Shown here: piece by piece, positions 12,510-23,681 of the stretch
How positions within the stretch are numbered: the stretch's first letter is position 1
Layout: every line of letters starts with the position of its first letter
NCBI GenBank assembly: GCA_013115135.1
Contig: JABANP010000189.1
Location: 27,342-91,341 of the forward strand
Source: Perkinsus olseni
Taxonomy: Eukaryota; Perkinsozoa; Perkinsida; Perkinsidae
Direction of reading: 5' to 3'
DNA length: 64,000 nucleotides
The notes under the pieces: model-generated
What the model was told of the DNA's origin: nothing
Databases searched by the model: none
What the model saw: only the letters and a program-made list of their open reading frames with translations
Translations under genes and position numbers: made by a program

Positions 12510-13474
12510 CTACTGCCGCACCGTCGGCTTAGGTACAGTCTTCCCCAACTGTCTATGAGCTGGCGTGCATTTAATCAATGTGAGTCCGCTGCTGGTCTCT
12601 TCTTTTCTATTGTGCCACTCTGATCTAAAAGTAGCATGAATGGTTCCTTCTCCGACCCTTTCGGACGAGTCGCACAATTCATCAAAACTCCCAAATTCCT
12701 GAGATATAATTGTCAGCGCGTCGGCACACAACTGAGCGAGTTTTCCTCTCGCAGATTGTCCAGCTTCGGTATTGTCCCGCAAATTCGGGTGTTCATACAG
12801 TTTAGTGCGTCCCAAAGCCCTCACGGCTGAGGACAGGTCGGTGATAGCATCAACAAGCGTCGAGGCGTCGAGGTCCCTGAACGGATCCAAGCCAGTGTTC
12901 TCGGGTGGGAAGCTCCCCGGAAGGGCGTCAAAAGTGCAAATTTGTCGCTTTGGGTGTTTGCCTTGACCGATCGAATACCAGGTGAGAGCGTCCTCATCGA
13001 AGAAACTGCAAAATACAAAGCAGAGGTCGTGCAACGCGGATTGTCCGAGGAAACCCCCTCACCCTAGTTGCAGCGGCAAATGCTTTTCTCCCTTGGGGCA
13101 ATGGATTCTCCGCATATGTATTCTGCTGCCATTAACGTCGATGTGAAGAAGCTTTGATTGGCTTATCTCGTCAATACGTTTGTTATTAAAACTACAGTAG
13201 GCAGCGTCGTTCTTCGCGTCGAAGTTGGCGTTTTCGTCAGGCGGCGGGTAATCCTGAGAAACCACCGGTGGGAGATACTCAGCACGCTCCTCCAATCGGG
13301 AGGGCTACGATCGACGTCTTTCGACCCCCACCGGTCACTAGCCATTTTAGAGTCTCTTACATCAGTAGGGGTGCTGTGTCGGGCAACTGAGCCGATAGCG
13401 GCAACGAGGGGTGAGTTGGAGAGTAATGCAGCAGCAGCTGACACTCCGATGATGATGAACTGTTTTGGGGACAT
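12510..13474 (-). CDS. Secreted protein, three exons, paralogue 1, left copy
   Basis: Exons at 13361-13474, 13063-13277 and 12510-13005, partner of 22717-23681. The reading frame is intact across both introns and encodes about 274 residues. The first exon is nearly the same as that of paralogue 2, and the upstream 40 bp are also shared, so promoter and signal-peptide exon were duplicated together. The mature part shares the four-cysteine pattern of the family. No known domain is recognised. Confidence 0.75.
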
Positions 13475-13977
13475 TCAGGAGGGTCGACTTTAACACTGCT
13501 TGGAGGGGAGGAAGGACCGTCACCGAAAGAGCCGATCGAGTGGCCTGTCAGTCACCCACTCGGCCAAGGCACGTAAAATACCACCGGAAAGGTTTCCCTC
13601 ATGGTGCGGAAAAGTCTACCACACGAATGAGGATGATGTTATCGCTCGCCCACTCGGACGAGCGACGGCCTCTCGATGACCCGTGGGACATCCACAGATC
13701 CAAGCTTGGGACTTGCGAAGTGCTTCGAGACTGCGTTAAAAGCAATTCCAGGGTCAAGTCTTCATGAATCGACGCATCACTGTCATCGCTCGTGTGGCAT
13801 ATCGATTGTTCGGGCGAGCGCTAAACACAAAACGTCATTTGACGCGTCACGTTCTGAGCTAGTTTTTGTGACTTTCTTTGGTTTTCTGGTTGTTGTTGAG
13901 TTGTGATGTACCGCCCGTGTATTATTAAACAACACATTCCTGGGAAGTGATAGTAAATGTATCAAATATTACAATAG

Positions 13978-15395
13978 TCATCGGATGGCCTGTTGGACGA
14001 GCCGTACCCAGGTGGCCTCGGCAGCGGCTTTGAGTGGGGGTAAAACCGCAGACAACTCATCCTCACTGAAAATGTTACAATTGGGGTCGAGAGGATCCGC
14101 TAAGAAAAGGCCATGATGGGGTTGTTGAGTAGATTCCTCCGAAATGGTGATGATGATGGACTCGTCTTGTTGATGTTGTTGAAGTGCCGTTGTACTGACG
14201 TGTTGAAGCCAACGTAAAAGACCAACGAAGAGATTACCAAGATCATCAACATCCCCACGAGTTGGTAAGTAGTTGAGACCAAATACATCAGCCTCCTCTC
14301 GAGATGATACCAATGAAAACACTTGTCGTGGTAGATGACCATACTTCAATACAGGAAGACCTCGTCGCCGTGCAGTATGCAGGTTTGGTAGAACTTGTTG
14401 TTGCTGTAGAAATGCTATACATAGTAATGCCCATTGGAAACCGGTGAGATTATTATTAATCGACCCGACACCCGATAATAGATTGTCCCGACCCCACCGT
14501 CTGATAAGACAGACGAGTGGGGCTAGTAAGGGACTACAATAGGAATAACTACGCAGTAATCTTGCATGCAACAATCGACGTGTAAATGATAATGATGATG
14601 GTGGAGAGTTGCAAGAGGTGGTGGCCTTAACAACCCGAAGGAGAAAGTCGGGTAGTCGAGTATCGCCTTGTTGTTGTTGATGATGATGTTCATCCTTCAA
14701 TCGACATCGTATAGAATTCGCGTCTTCTAACAAGATACCATTACTATCGAATTTACTAAACTCATGAAGACCACCGGCAATGGCTTCAGCAAGTGAAGCT
14801 TCATCAGAGCTTTCACTAACCCCACCAAACATTGGAAGGAGAATATCAACACTCGAGTCCTCTTTGGATGCCAACCCGCTGGCGTATGACCCTATCGGGA
14901 CTAACTGGACTTCTATTCCAACTGGAGTTGTTTGTGATATTATAAACGTTTCGAATTCGTTTATAATGGAAGATATTTCGCCAGCAAGTGCGGCATCAAC
15001 ATGATGTGTTGTGAAGTACTCGTCGGCAAGTGATCGTGCAAGGTGATTGTCAACCTTTTCAACGACCGATGGTGAAAGTTTCTTAACCCTCTTCGGAGAG
15101 GGAAGATCCTTCTTGTCAGTCGAGGGCTCAGATGTTGGACTTCTACACCTAAACAGAATCATTCATGACGGGGCAACAGCAGCACGATGAGGAGGAGGAG
15201 AAGAAGGCCTTACCGTTTAGTCGGGGAGGGCTGCTTCCGCCAATCCCGAATCTTCGGACCACTCGGGTTGTATTGGATGTACCGCTTTTGGGGAGTTGAA
15301 CGTTGACGGCTGGGGGACGAATGGTTACGCTTGTACTGATCGAACCGGTTGAGCGGCGGAGACCGAGGGGGCACTGGACTCATTGCAGTGATCAT
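13978..15395 (-). CDS. Cid1/TRF4-like nucleotidyltransferase, left copy, with degenerate catalytic motif
   Basis: Two exons (15214-15395 and 13978-15148) separated by a 65-bp GT-AG intron give 450 residues. A basic, proline-rich N-terminus precedes a nucleotidyltransferase core with GSYASGL and a central-domain helix LTGFQWALLCIAFLQQQ followed by VLPNLH, the layout of noncanonical poly(A)/poly(U) polymerases. The motif after GS reads DSSVDILL where active members have D-S-D-x-D-L, so the first of the two metal-binding aspartates is Ser. The same change is in the right copy. The copies differ at about eight residues of exon 2. Confidence 0.72.
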
Positions 15396-15420
15396 TAAGA
15401 TGAGTACTAACCAGGAAAAA

Positions 15421-16902
15421 CCTATCACACAACTAAACCTACTTTGAATCGCCCATAGACCAGCCAAAGATACCTCAGACTGACCAGAAACCGTGATTAA
15501 ACATGCAGAACACCAACGCACCCATCAACCTTCGTTTTGCATCAACCCCTTCAACCCCCTGCACTCCAGGGCGCAAGGCCGACCGCAGCCACCACCTTCC
15601 AAGATCCGACGAAGATACCTAAAACCCGACGCGCCTAACGTCCCCGGCATCGACGTACAGCCTCCACCGACATCTCAAAACCCACCGCGTTCTCACTATA
15701 TCCGCATCGACCTTCCAGGCGACGTTTCATCACACGAGCTCCACCGCAAACCTCTTATCTTCATCACACATCGCCAACGAGCAGCTTTCAATCAACATAC
15801 ATGAAAGGTCTCATGAAAACGGCCAAACTCCATCCGCAGGAGAATTGATGCCAGCCCAGAATATAGCAGAAACGCGCCCACGCAAGAGCCCAGGAAAAAA
15901 TACCTATTGTTGGTAGCATACCTGACAAGCGAAGGACACGATATGAAACACTAGGGAGTCCAGCGCATGACAACAGCCCAACCGAAACAGCTACGACCTT
16001 ACCACAACTTTTCTGCCACTCCCACTGCAGCACTCAATGATGACGCCCTAATAGCTACACGGACGATAGTGCAGCCAGGTGAACACAGGTTCAACACGAC
16101 ACCGAGGGCCCCACTTAACCTCAACCTCAACCAAGGCCCGAGAGTTCGCCTCGACCAATACCATCAACGGCACTGGCTGCGACAATCAAATACAAGCTGT
16201 TAGTGTCGACGCTCACTGATCGAACACGTAGATCGTATCTCATGCGCGGGAAAACGACAGGTAAGACAACCTGAAGTACAGAATAACGCTAGTGATCGAA
16301 CGAGTGTGCAGCCCTCCAAAGCTATCCGGCTACTCACTAGGCGAGCATGAACACGTCCACAGCCCGGGTATAAACACCAAGTAGCCTTCACACAGCAAAT
16401 CCCTTTCGGCAAGGCTGATCAACACGAGCTCGTAAAGCCACCGCTGCGTTATTCCACCAGCGCTAGCCTGCGGCAGTGGAGTACTCCGATACGTTTCGCT
16501 ATACCTCAGCGAAACAGCTGGGCGAGCGCTGTCTCCTTTGTGACACAAAGATGCGGTGGTACTGTCCCCCCAGTGCCGGAACGCACGCGCAGGACCTTGC
16601 GTGCGTCGAGGTGGTAATTAAAGCGTTAATTAACCGGGGTGTCCAGGTTGGAGGGGAATGACGGAAATGATGTTGGGTGATGAAGAGAGCCTCTGTCGCT
16701 AACGCAAGTCCACGCTTACCTATACTCTCTAAAATTGTGCTCTCGGGAGACTAAGAGTGAGCTGCTCGGCTCTTGTGATGAGGATGTAGCAGCGAGAGGC
16801 TACGATCGATACCTGCACTGCAGAGTCAGTCGTATAACGAAGATGCTTGGAATGGCTCGTGCGAACTGTTAGGCCGTGCCAGTCGTGCATCGCTTCCGAC
16901 AG
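15421..16902. other. Spacer DNA without a supported gene (left part)
   Basis: Unique to the spacer between the arms. Open frames are short and overlap on both strands. Several hairpins are present around 16485-16620, including GTTTCGCT...AGCGAAAC and CTTTGTG-A-CACAAAG at 16536-16550. Confidence 0.5.
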
Positions 16903-17903
16903 ATAGTAGTAGTGCTGGTCGTCGTAGGTGATAGTAGTAGTGCTGGTCGTCGTAGGTGATAGTAGTAGTGCTGGTCGTCGTAGGTGATAGTAGTAGTGCT
17001 GGTCGTCGTAGGTGATAGTAGTAGTGCTGGTCGTCGTAGGTGATAGTAGTAGTGCTGGTCGTCGTAGGTGATAGTAGTAGTGCTGGTCGTCGTAGGTGAT
17101 AGTAGTAGTGCTGGTCGTCGTAGGTGATAGTAGTAGTGCTGGTCGTCGTAGGTGATAGTAGTAGTGCTGGTCGTCGTAGGTGATAGTAGTAGTGCTGGTC
17201 GTCGTAGGTGATAGTAGTAGTGCTGGTCGTCGTAGGTGATAGTAGTAGTGCTGGTCGTCGTAGGTGATAGTAGTAGTGCTGGTCGTCGTAGGTGATAGTA
17301 GTAGTGCTGGTCGTCGTAGGTGATAGTAGTAGTGCTGGTCGTCGTAGGTGATAGTAGTAGTGCTGGTCGTCGTAGGTGATAGTAGTAGTGCTGGTCGTCG
17401 TAGGTGATAGTAGTAGTGCTGGTCGTCGTAGGTGATAGTAGTAGTGCTGGTCGTCGTAGGTGATAGTAGTAGTGCTGGTCGTCGTAGGTGATAGTAGTAG
17501 TGCTGGTCGTCGTAGGTGATAGTAGTAGTGCTGGTCGTCGTAGGTGATAGTAGTAGTGCTGGTCGTCGTAGGTGATAGTAGTAGTGCTGGTCGTCGTAGG
17601 TGATAGTAGTAGTGCTGGTCGTCGTAGGTGATAGTAGTAGTGCTGGTCGTCGTAGGTGATAGTAGTAGTGCTGGTCGTCGTAGGTGATAGTAGTAGTGCT
17701 GGTCGTCGTAGGTGATAGTAGTAGTGCTGGTCGTCGTAGGTGATAGTAGTAGTGCTGGTCGTCGTAGGTGATAGTAGTAGTGCTGGTCGTCGTAGGTGAT
17801 AGTAGTAGTGCTGGTCGTCGTAGGTGATAGTAGTAGTGCTGGTCGTCGTAGGTGATAGTAGTAGTGCTGGTCGTCGTAGGTGATAGTAGTAGTGCTGGTC
17901 GTG
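16903..17903 (+). repeat. 28-bp minisatellite, about 36 copies
   Basis: The unit TAGTAGTAGTGCTGGTCGTC followed by GTAGGTGA (28 bp) repeats almost without error for about 1.0 kb. Because 28 is not a multiple of three, a long open frame on the minus strand (16826-17983) passes through all three phases, giving a 28-residue protein repeat every 84 bp. The minus strand of the unit has no stop in any phase, so the open frame is a property of the repeat and not evidence of a gene. The very high uniformity suggests recent expansion. Confidence 0.98.
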
Positions 17904-18197
17904 ATAGTAGCCCTACTTGGCTTAGCCCACCGATACAACATCACCCTTGTAAGGACACCCACGAGCTTCTGGACCTTCTTCAAGCTTCCGCTATTCTACC
18001 CTCGCGGAGAATCTCGAGATAGAACATGTGGCTACACGTCGGAAATCACGTCGGTGCTGCAGAGCTGCAACCTTGCTCCTCCGTGCACTCGAGCGACGCG
18101 ATGGCACTAAATTGATCGATTCAAGTTGGGACTGGAGTAAAGCGAAGTACGCGTGTTCAGCTTCCAAAAAGCCTCGGGGTGGCGTGAAAGATGACGG

Positions 18198-18459
18198 TTT
18201 CGCCAGCAAGTGCGGCATCAACATGATGTGTTGTGAAGTACTCGTCGGCAAGTGATCGTGCAAGGAGATTGTCAACCTTTTCAACGACCGATGGTGAAAG
18301 TTTCTTAACCCTCTTCGGAGAGGGAAGATCCTTCTTGTCAGTCGAGGGCTCAGATGTTGGACTTCTACACCTAAACAGAATCATTCATGACGGGGCAACA
18401 GCAGCACGATGAGGAGAGGAAGAAGGCCTTACCGTTTAGTCGGGGAGGGCTGCTTCCGC
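18198..18459 (-). pseudogene. 262-bp fragment of the nucleotidyltransferase gene between the arms
   Basis: Matches the end of exon 1, the intron and the first part of exon 2 (up to DAALAGE) of the gene at 13978-15395, in the same orientation as the left copy. Both ends are abrupt: homology starts at TTTCGCCAGC and stops after CTGCTTCCGC. It marks a third copy event at the symmetry centre of the inverted duplication. Confidence 0.9.
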
Positions 18460-19582
18460 TGACCTCAAGGCACGAGTAGCCTTCGCGCTTAAAGAGGGGC
18501 GAACGAAGTGCAAAAATTGCTCTCTTTCTCGGGCACTGGAAGATGCTTTGCGACCCCCTTGTCTGCTAAGTTGATGATGAATCACACACAACGATGAACA
18601 GTAAGAAGCGTTTCAAACCATACGATTACGATAGTGCTGGCCGTGGAGTCATTGGGCGTTCCCAACACGATGAGAACCTTTCGAGATGCCCTCGCGCTGA
18701 CGACGTCGAGAGTGTCCTTCCGAAAGAACGAGCCGAGCGGTTCTTTTTCAGTTGAGTCCGCTGACTCCGCAACGTCGGAGAGATCTGTGGAAGTGGCGGG
18801 CCATTCCCTATTGGATGAACCAAGTGGAACTTAGAATCGATTCTGGATCTGCTTTCACGCGTAAAGTGTGGTTCCAGTATCACTTCTTGAGCAACAGAGG
18901 TGGTTTACTAACCACCACCTTAGACCTGTCTTGACCTGGTCATGAACGAGACAACACACGCTGCAGAGGCGTTGATAACAAGTGTCATCGTACTTGGCAT
19001 CGTCTCTCGAGTGTTGTTCTTCCCATGCACTGATATATCTCACGCTCAGTCGAGTGAAGGAATCCTTTTTTTCGCACGGTTAACGGGCGTCGTCGGGGTT
19101 CAACCGGCTAACACGGATGGTGGCCGACGACTAATCGGTTGCGCGGTTCATTTAGTCAGGCTCTTCCGCAAGTAAATTGATCGAACATACAATGCTCAAC
19201 CGTTCAGTTCCAACCGTGTCGATTATGCTCAACAACGCACTACTATCTCTCGACCTTCCGAGCGGCTTCCTGCCTGGGAGCGAAGCAGCTTGAATTGTAA
19301 TTGGAACGGGTCAAAAATCGCGATCCCCGTGCTGTACTAGCGTGTACAAGACCAAGACAGATAGCCCTCTTGTTTAGCGACTGCCTCGGCCGTGGTCATC
19401 GTTGTGCTCTTCGAGACCCATACGAGACTGATGCCCACCCGCGAGAAACAGTGATACTATCAGCCAACATCAACCTCGTTCACTAGAGTTACTCGCCTTG
19501 AATGGTCCCCCTGTTCTGACACCGTGTTAAAGGATCCCTGACTCAACCACGTCTGCGGCGGCTCCAGTGCAAGGCGGGGAAT
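18460..19582. other. Spacer DNA without a supported gene (right part)
   Basis: Only short open frames of up to about 77 codons are present on either strand and none is recognised. Confidence 0.45.
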
Positions 19583-19585
19583 TAA

Positions 19586-20236
19586 GGGCCTCTTTCACTA
19601 ACCCCTTAAGAATGACGAATCTTAAGGCTAGAGACCTCACCTCACAAACTTAAGAAAACTCTAAGAACGTTTCACAAGTCCCTGAGCCTTAAGTGTAAGG
19701 GGTCTAACCTTAAGAACGACGTTAAGTAAGATCTTAAGTTCGGACTAAGCGTGATCTTAAGATGTAGTCGACGACTTGAGATAGATGTTGTGCGCAAATC
19801 TGAATCCCCGCGCTGCGCAAAGATCCTATCGAATTTTTTTGATCGAAAAAGCGCAAGTCAGGGAAACACTGTAAAATCGTATCTTGGGGGATTCGTACTG
19901 ACGCGGGCTAGAAACCGGGGGGTATAGTTCTCAGCGGAGCGTAGTAATGCACTTTCACTCACTTTCGGGGGGTAAGGCCGGGGTAAAGCTGATCGGTCGA
20001 GCCTTACCGAAATCTTAAGTATGTCCTTAAGAACGTGCCTTAGTGAAACGAACTAACTTCCTTACTTACCGCGCTTAAGAAACTAACGTTAGATCTTAAG
20101 GATTCTTAACTTAAGGGTGAGCCTGAGGAACTTAAGTGAACTTACCGCTCGTCATCCCCTTAGTGAAACGATCTTACCTTAGTTTCTTAAGTTTTTTACT
20201 GTTCTAAGTTAAGTAAGGGGTTAGTGAAAGAGGCCC
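19586..20236. mobile_element. 651-bp MITE, PIF/Harbinger-type
   Basis: Perfect terminal inverted repeats GGGCCTCTTTCACTAACCCC followed by TTA (23 bp) lie at 19586 and, inverted, end at 20236. The element is flanked on both sides by TAA (19583-19585 and 20237-20239), the 3-bp target duplication typical of PIF/Harbinger and Tourist-type elements, whose ends also commonly begin GGGCC or GGCC. The interior has no transposase and is unusually rich in CTTAAG and TAAG motifs (subterminal repeats such as CCTTAGTGAAACGA). It must have used a transposase in trans. Confidence 0.88.
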
Positions 20237-20239
20237 TAA

Positions 20240-20808
20240 GAGTTCAGTAACGGAATCTCGCTTGCCAAGCTATCGATCACTTGGGCGAGCGCGTCTTTCA
20301 TTGCAGGAAATCTGCGTGACACGTTTACGCGTACGATCGCCCCGCCGTCGCCTTTCCGTTCCTTTACCTTTACAGATTGAACACATACTATAGGGAAGAA
20401 GTGCTGCAACGCTTTAAGCCTGGCCCGTTTCGCCGTCCTACGTTAACGCTTGAGTGCGGGTGCTTCATATATTGGGTTGATGCTTGCTCGTCGTGGACCC
20501 GCTAGATCCGCCCGGCCCTGAGCGCTCGATCACGCGTAAAGGTCTCCCGAACCCCACTAGGAGCCCCTCAAAGGGCCCTCTTTGGTCACAGCGCTCGAGC
20601 CTCTGACGAGGTGGCGGCTGACGACTGCGGACGGCTAAGGAAGCGCTCCGGATGAGAAACGCTGATAACCTTGATTGTGGTTGGTAGTTGTGCTCTGTAT
20701 TTCTTCCCTGAATACGAGAGTACTCCTTCAATGACATATCTTAGGTTGATTCGTGGAAGATACAAAGTAGGTAGAGTTTCGACTTTTCCTTGGTTAGTGC
20801 TCCCGTTG
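20240..20808. other. Upstream region of the right nucleotidyltransferase copy
   Basis: No gene is supported. Similarity to the left arm begins gradually at about 20725-20785, so the duplication boundary lies close to the gene's own promoter. Confidence 0.45.
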
Positions 20809-22220
20809 ATGATTACTGCAATGAGTCCAGTGCTACCTCGATCTCCCCCACCTAATCGGTTCGATCAGTACAGACGTACTCATCCCTCTGCCAGTCGCCA
20901 AGCTCATCATCAAACACCCCAAAAGCGGTACATCCAATACAACCCGAGTGGTCCGAAGATTCGGGATTGGCGGAAGCAGCCCTCCCCGACTAAACGGTAA
21001 GGCCTCCTCATCATCATCGTGCTGCTGTTGCCCCGTCATGAATGATTCTGTTTAGGTGTAGAAGTCCAACATCTGAGCCCTCGACTGACAAGAAGGATCT
21101 TCCCTCTCCGAAGAGGGTTAAGAAACTTTCACCATCGGTCGTTGAAAAGGTTGACAATCTCCTTGCACGATCACTTGCCGACGAGTACTTCACAACACAT
21201 CATGTTGATGCCGCACTTGCTGGCGAAATATCTTCCATTATAAACGAATTCGAAACGTTTATAATATCACAAACAACTCCAGTTGGAATAGAAGTCCAGT
21301 TAGTCCCGATAGGGTCATACGCCAGCGGGTTGGCATCCAAAGAGGACTCGAGTGTTGATATTCTCCTTCCAATGTTTGGTGGGGTTAGTGAAAGCTCTGA
21401 TGAAGCTTCACTTGCTGAAGCCATTGCCGGTGGTCTTCATGAGTTTAGTAAATTCGATAGTAATGGTATCATGTTAGAAGACACGAATTCTATACGATGC
21501 CGATTGAAGGATGAACAGCATCAACAACAAGGCGATACTCGACTACCCGACTTTCTCCTTCGGGTTGTTAAGGCCACCACCTCTTGCAACTCTCCACCAT
21601 CATCATTATCATTTACACGTCGATTGTTGCATGCAAGATTACTGCGTAGTTATTCCAATTGTAGTCCCTTACTAGCCCCACTCGTCTGTCTTATCAGACG
21701 GTGGGGTCGAGACAATCTATTATCGGGTGTCGGGTCGATTAATAATAATCTCACCGGTTTCCAATGGGCATTACTATGTATAGCATTTCTACAGCAACAA
21801 CAAGTTCTACCAAACCTGCATACTTCACGGCGACGAGGTCTTCCTGTATTGAAGTATGGTCATCTACCACGACAAGTGTTTTCATTGGTATCATCTCGAG
21901 AGGAGGCTGATGTATTTGGTCTCAACTACTTATCAGCTCGTGGGGATGTTGATGATCTTGGTAATCTCTTCGTTGGTCTTTTACGTTGGCTTCAACACGT
22001 CTCTACAACGGCACTTCAACAACATCAACAAGACGAGTCCATCATCATCACCATTTCGGAGGAATCTACTCAACAACCCCATCATGGCCTTTTCTTAGCG
22101 GATCCACTCGACCCCAATTGTAACATTTTCAGTGAGGATGAGTTGTCTGCGGTTTTACCCCCACTCAAAGCCGCTGCCGAGGCCTCCTGGGTACGGCTCG
22201 TCCAACAGGCCATCCGATGA
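20809..22220 (+). CDS. Cid1/TRF4-like nucleotidyltransferase, right copy, with degenerate catalytic motif
   Basis: Exons 20809-20996 and 21056-22220 join in frame (CG|G gives Arg63) to encode 450 residues; a second in-frame ATG at 20821 could also serve. Noncanonical poly(A)/poly(U) polymerases add nucleotides to RNA 3' ends. Visible features are a basic Pro/Ser-rich N-terminus, the helical lead-in at about 90-135, the GS motif at 149-150 in PIGSYASGL, the acidic motif DSSVDILL ending with Asp164, and the helix LTGFQWALLCIAFLQQQ with VLPNLH typical of the PAP-associated region. The first catalytic aspartate position is Ser162, so the enzyme is likely impaired or a pseudoenzyme that only binds RNA. 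Histidine/glutamine-rich tracts occur in both copies. Confidence 0.75.
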
Positions 22221-22675
22221 CTATTGTAATATTTGATACATTTACTATCACTTTCCCAGGAATGTGTTGTTTAATAATACACGGGCGGTACATCACAACT
22301 CAACAACAACCAGAAAACCAAAGAAAGACTAGCTCAGAACGTGACGCGTCAAATGACGTTTTGTGTTTAGCGCTCGCCCGAACAATCGATATGCCACACG
22401 AGCGATGACAGTGATGCGTCGATTCATGAAGACTTGACCCTGGAATTGCTTTTAACGCAGTCTTGAAGCACTTCGCAAGTCCCAAGCTTGGATCTGTGGA
22501 TGTCCCGCGGGTCATCGAGAGGCCGTCGCTCGTCCGAGTGGGCGAGCGATAACATCATCCTCATTCGTGTGGTAGACTTTTCCGCACCATGAAGGATACC
22601 TTTCCGGTGGTATTTTACGTGCCTTGGCCGAGTGGGTGACTGACAGGCCACTCGATCGGCTCTTTCGGTGACGGT

Positions 22676-22716
22676 CCTTCCTCCCCTCCAAGCAGCGTTA
22701 AAGTCGACCCTCCTGA
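22676..22716 (+). promoter_or_regulatory. Duplicated 5' leader of the secreted-protein genes
   Basis: The roughly 40 bp TCCTTCCTCCCCTCCAAGCA...CGACCCTCCTGA directly before the start codon is repeated at 24803-24843 before paralogue 2, and in both left-arm genes. It probably belongs to the 5' untranslated or promoter region and was copied together with exon 1. Confidence 0.5.
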
Positions 22717-23681
22717 ATGTCCCCAAAACAGTTCATCATCATCGGAGTGTCAGCTGCTGCTGCATTACTCTCCAACTCACCCCTCGTTACCGCTATCGGC
22801 TCAGTTGCCCACCACAACACCCCTACTGATGTAAGAGACTCTAAAATGGCTAGTGACCGGTGGGGGTCGAAAGACGTCGATCGTAGCCCTCCCGATTGGA
22901 GGAGCGTGCTGAGTATCACCCACCGGTGGTTTCTCAGGATTACCCGCCGCCTGACGAAAACGCCAACTTCGACGCGAAGAACGACGCTGCCTACTGTAGT
23001 TTTAATAACAAACGTATTGACGAGATAAGCCAATCAAAGCTTCTTCACATCGACGTTAATGGCAGCAGAATACATATGCGGAGAATCCATTGCCCCAAGG
23101 GAGAAAAGCATTTGCCGCTGCAACTAGGGTGAGGGGGTTTCCTCGGACAATCCGCGTTGCACGACCTCTGCTTTGTATTTTGCAGTTTCTTCGATGAGGA
23201 CGCTCTCACCTGGTATTCGATCGGTCAAGGCAAACACCCAAAGCGACAAATTTGCACTTTTGACGCCCTTCCGGGGAGCTTCCCTCCCGAGAGCACCGGC
23301 CTGGATCCGTTCAGGGACCTCGACGCCTCGACGCTTGTTGATGCTATCACCGACCTGTCCTCAGCCGTGAGGGCTTTGGGACGCACTAAACTGTATGAAC
23401 ACCCGAATTTGCGGGACAATACCGAAGCTGGACAATCTGCGAGAGGAAAACTGGCTCAGTTGTGTGCAGCCGCGCTGACAATTATATCTCAGGAATTTGG
23501 GAGTTTTGATGAATTGTGCGACTCGTCCGAAGGCGTCGGAGAGGGAACCATTCATGCTACTTTTAGATCGGAGTGGCACAATAGAAAAGAAGAGACCAGC
23601 AGCGGACTCACATTGATTAAATTCACGCCAGCTGATAGACAGTTGGGGAAGACTGTACCTAAGCCGACGGTGAGGCAGTAG
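22717..23681 (+). CDS. Secreted protein, three exons, paralogue 1, right copy
   Basis: Exons 22717-22830, 22914-23128 and 23186-23681 give 274 residues. Residues 1 to about 26 form a signal peptide (hydrophobic FIIIGVSAAAALL), so the product is probably secreted or enters the endomembrane system. Exon 2 begins YHPPVVSQDYPPPDENANFD and has cysteines in YCSFNN and IHCPKG. Exon 3 has QICTFD, QLCAAAL and DELCDS and a helical region LVDAITDLSSAVRALG. Four cysteines match those of paralogue 2. No known family is recognised. It lies 0.5 kb after the nucleotidyltransferase on the same strand. Confidence 0.78.

Larger units (their letters stand above)
1..15420. repeat. Left arm of a giant inverted duplication
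   Basis: This stretch is the reverse complement of about 20780-36013. Paired positions add up to about 36000 near the outer end and about 36204 near the inner end; the drift comes from indels between the arms. Every gene recognised here has a partner in the other arm with the same exon structure. Exon sequence is nearly identical, while introns and intergenic DNA differ by substitutions and by insertions. The arm is cut by the start of the window, so its true outer end is not visible. Confidence 0.97.

Noticed and set aside
16826..17983. 385-codon open frame on the minus strand
   Set aside because: It is created entirely by a 28-bp tandem repeat that has no stops on that strand; there is no start context or conserved flank to suggest a gene.
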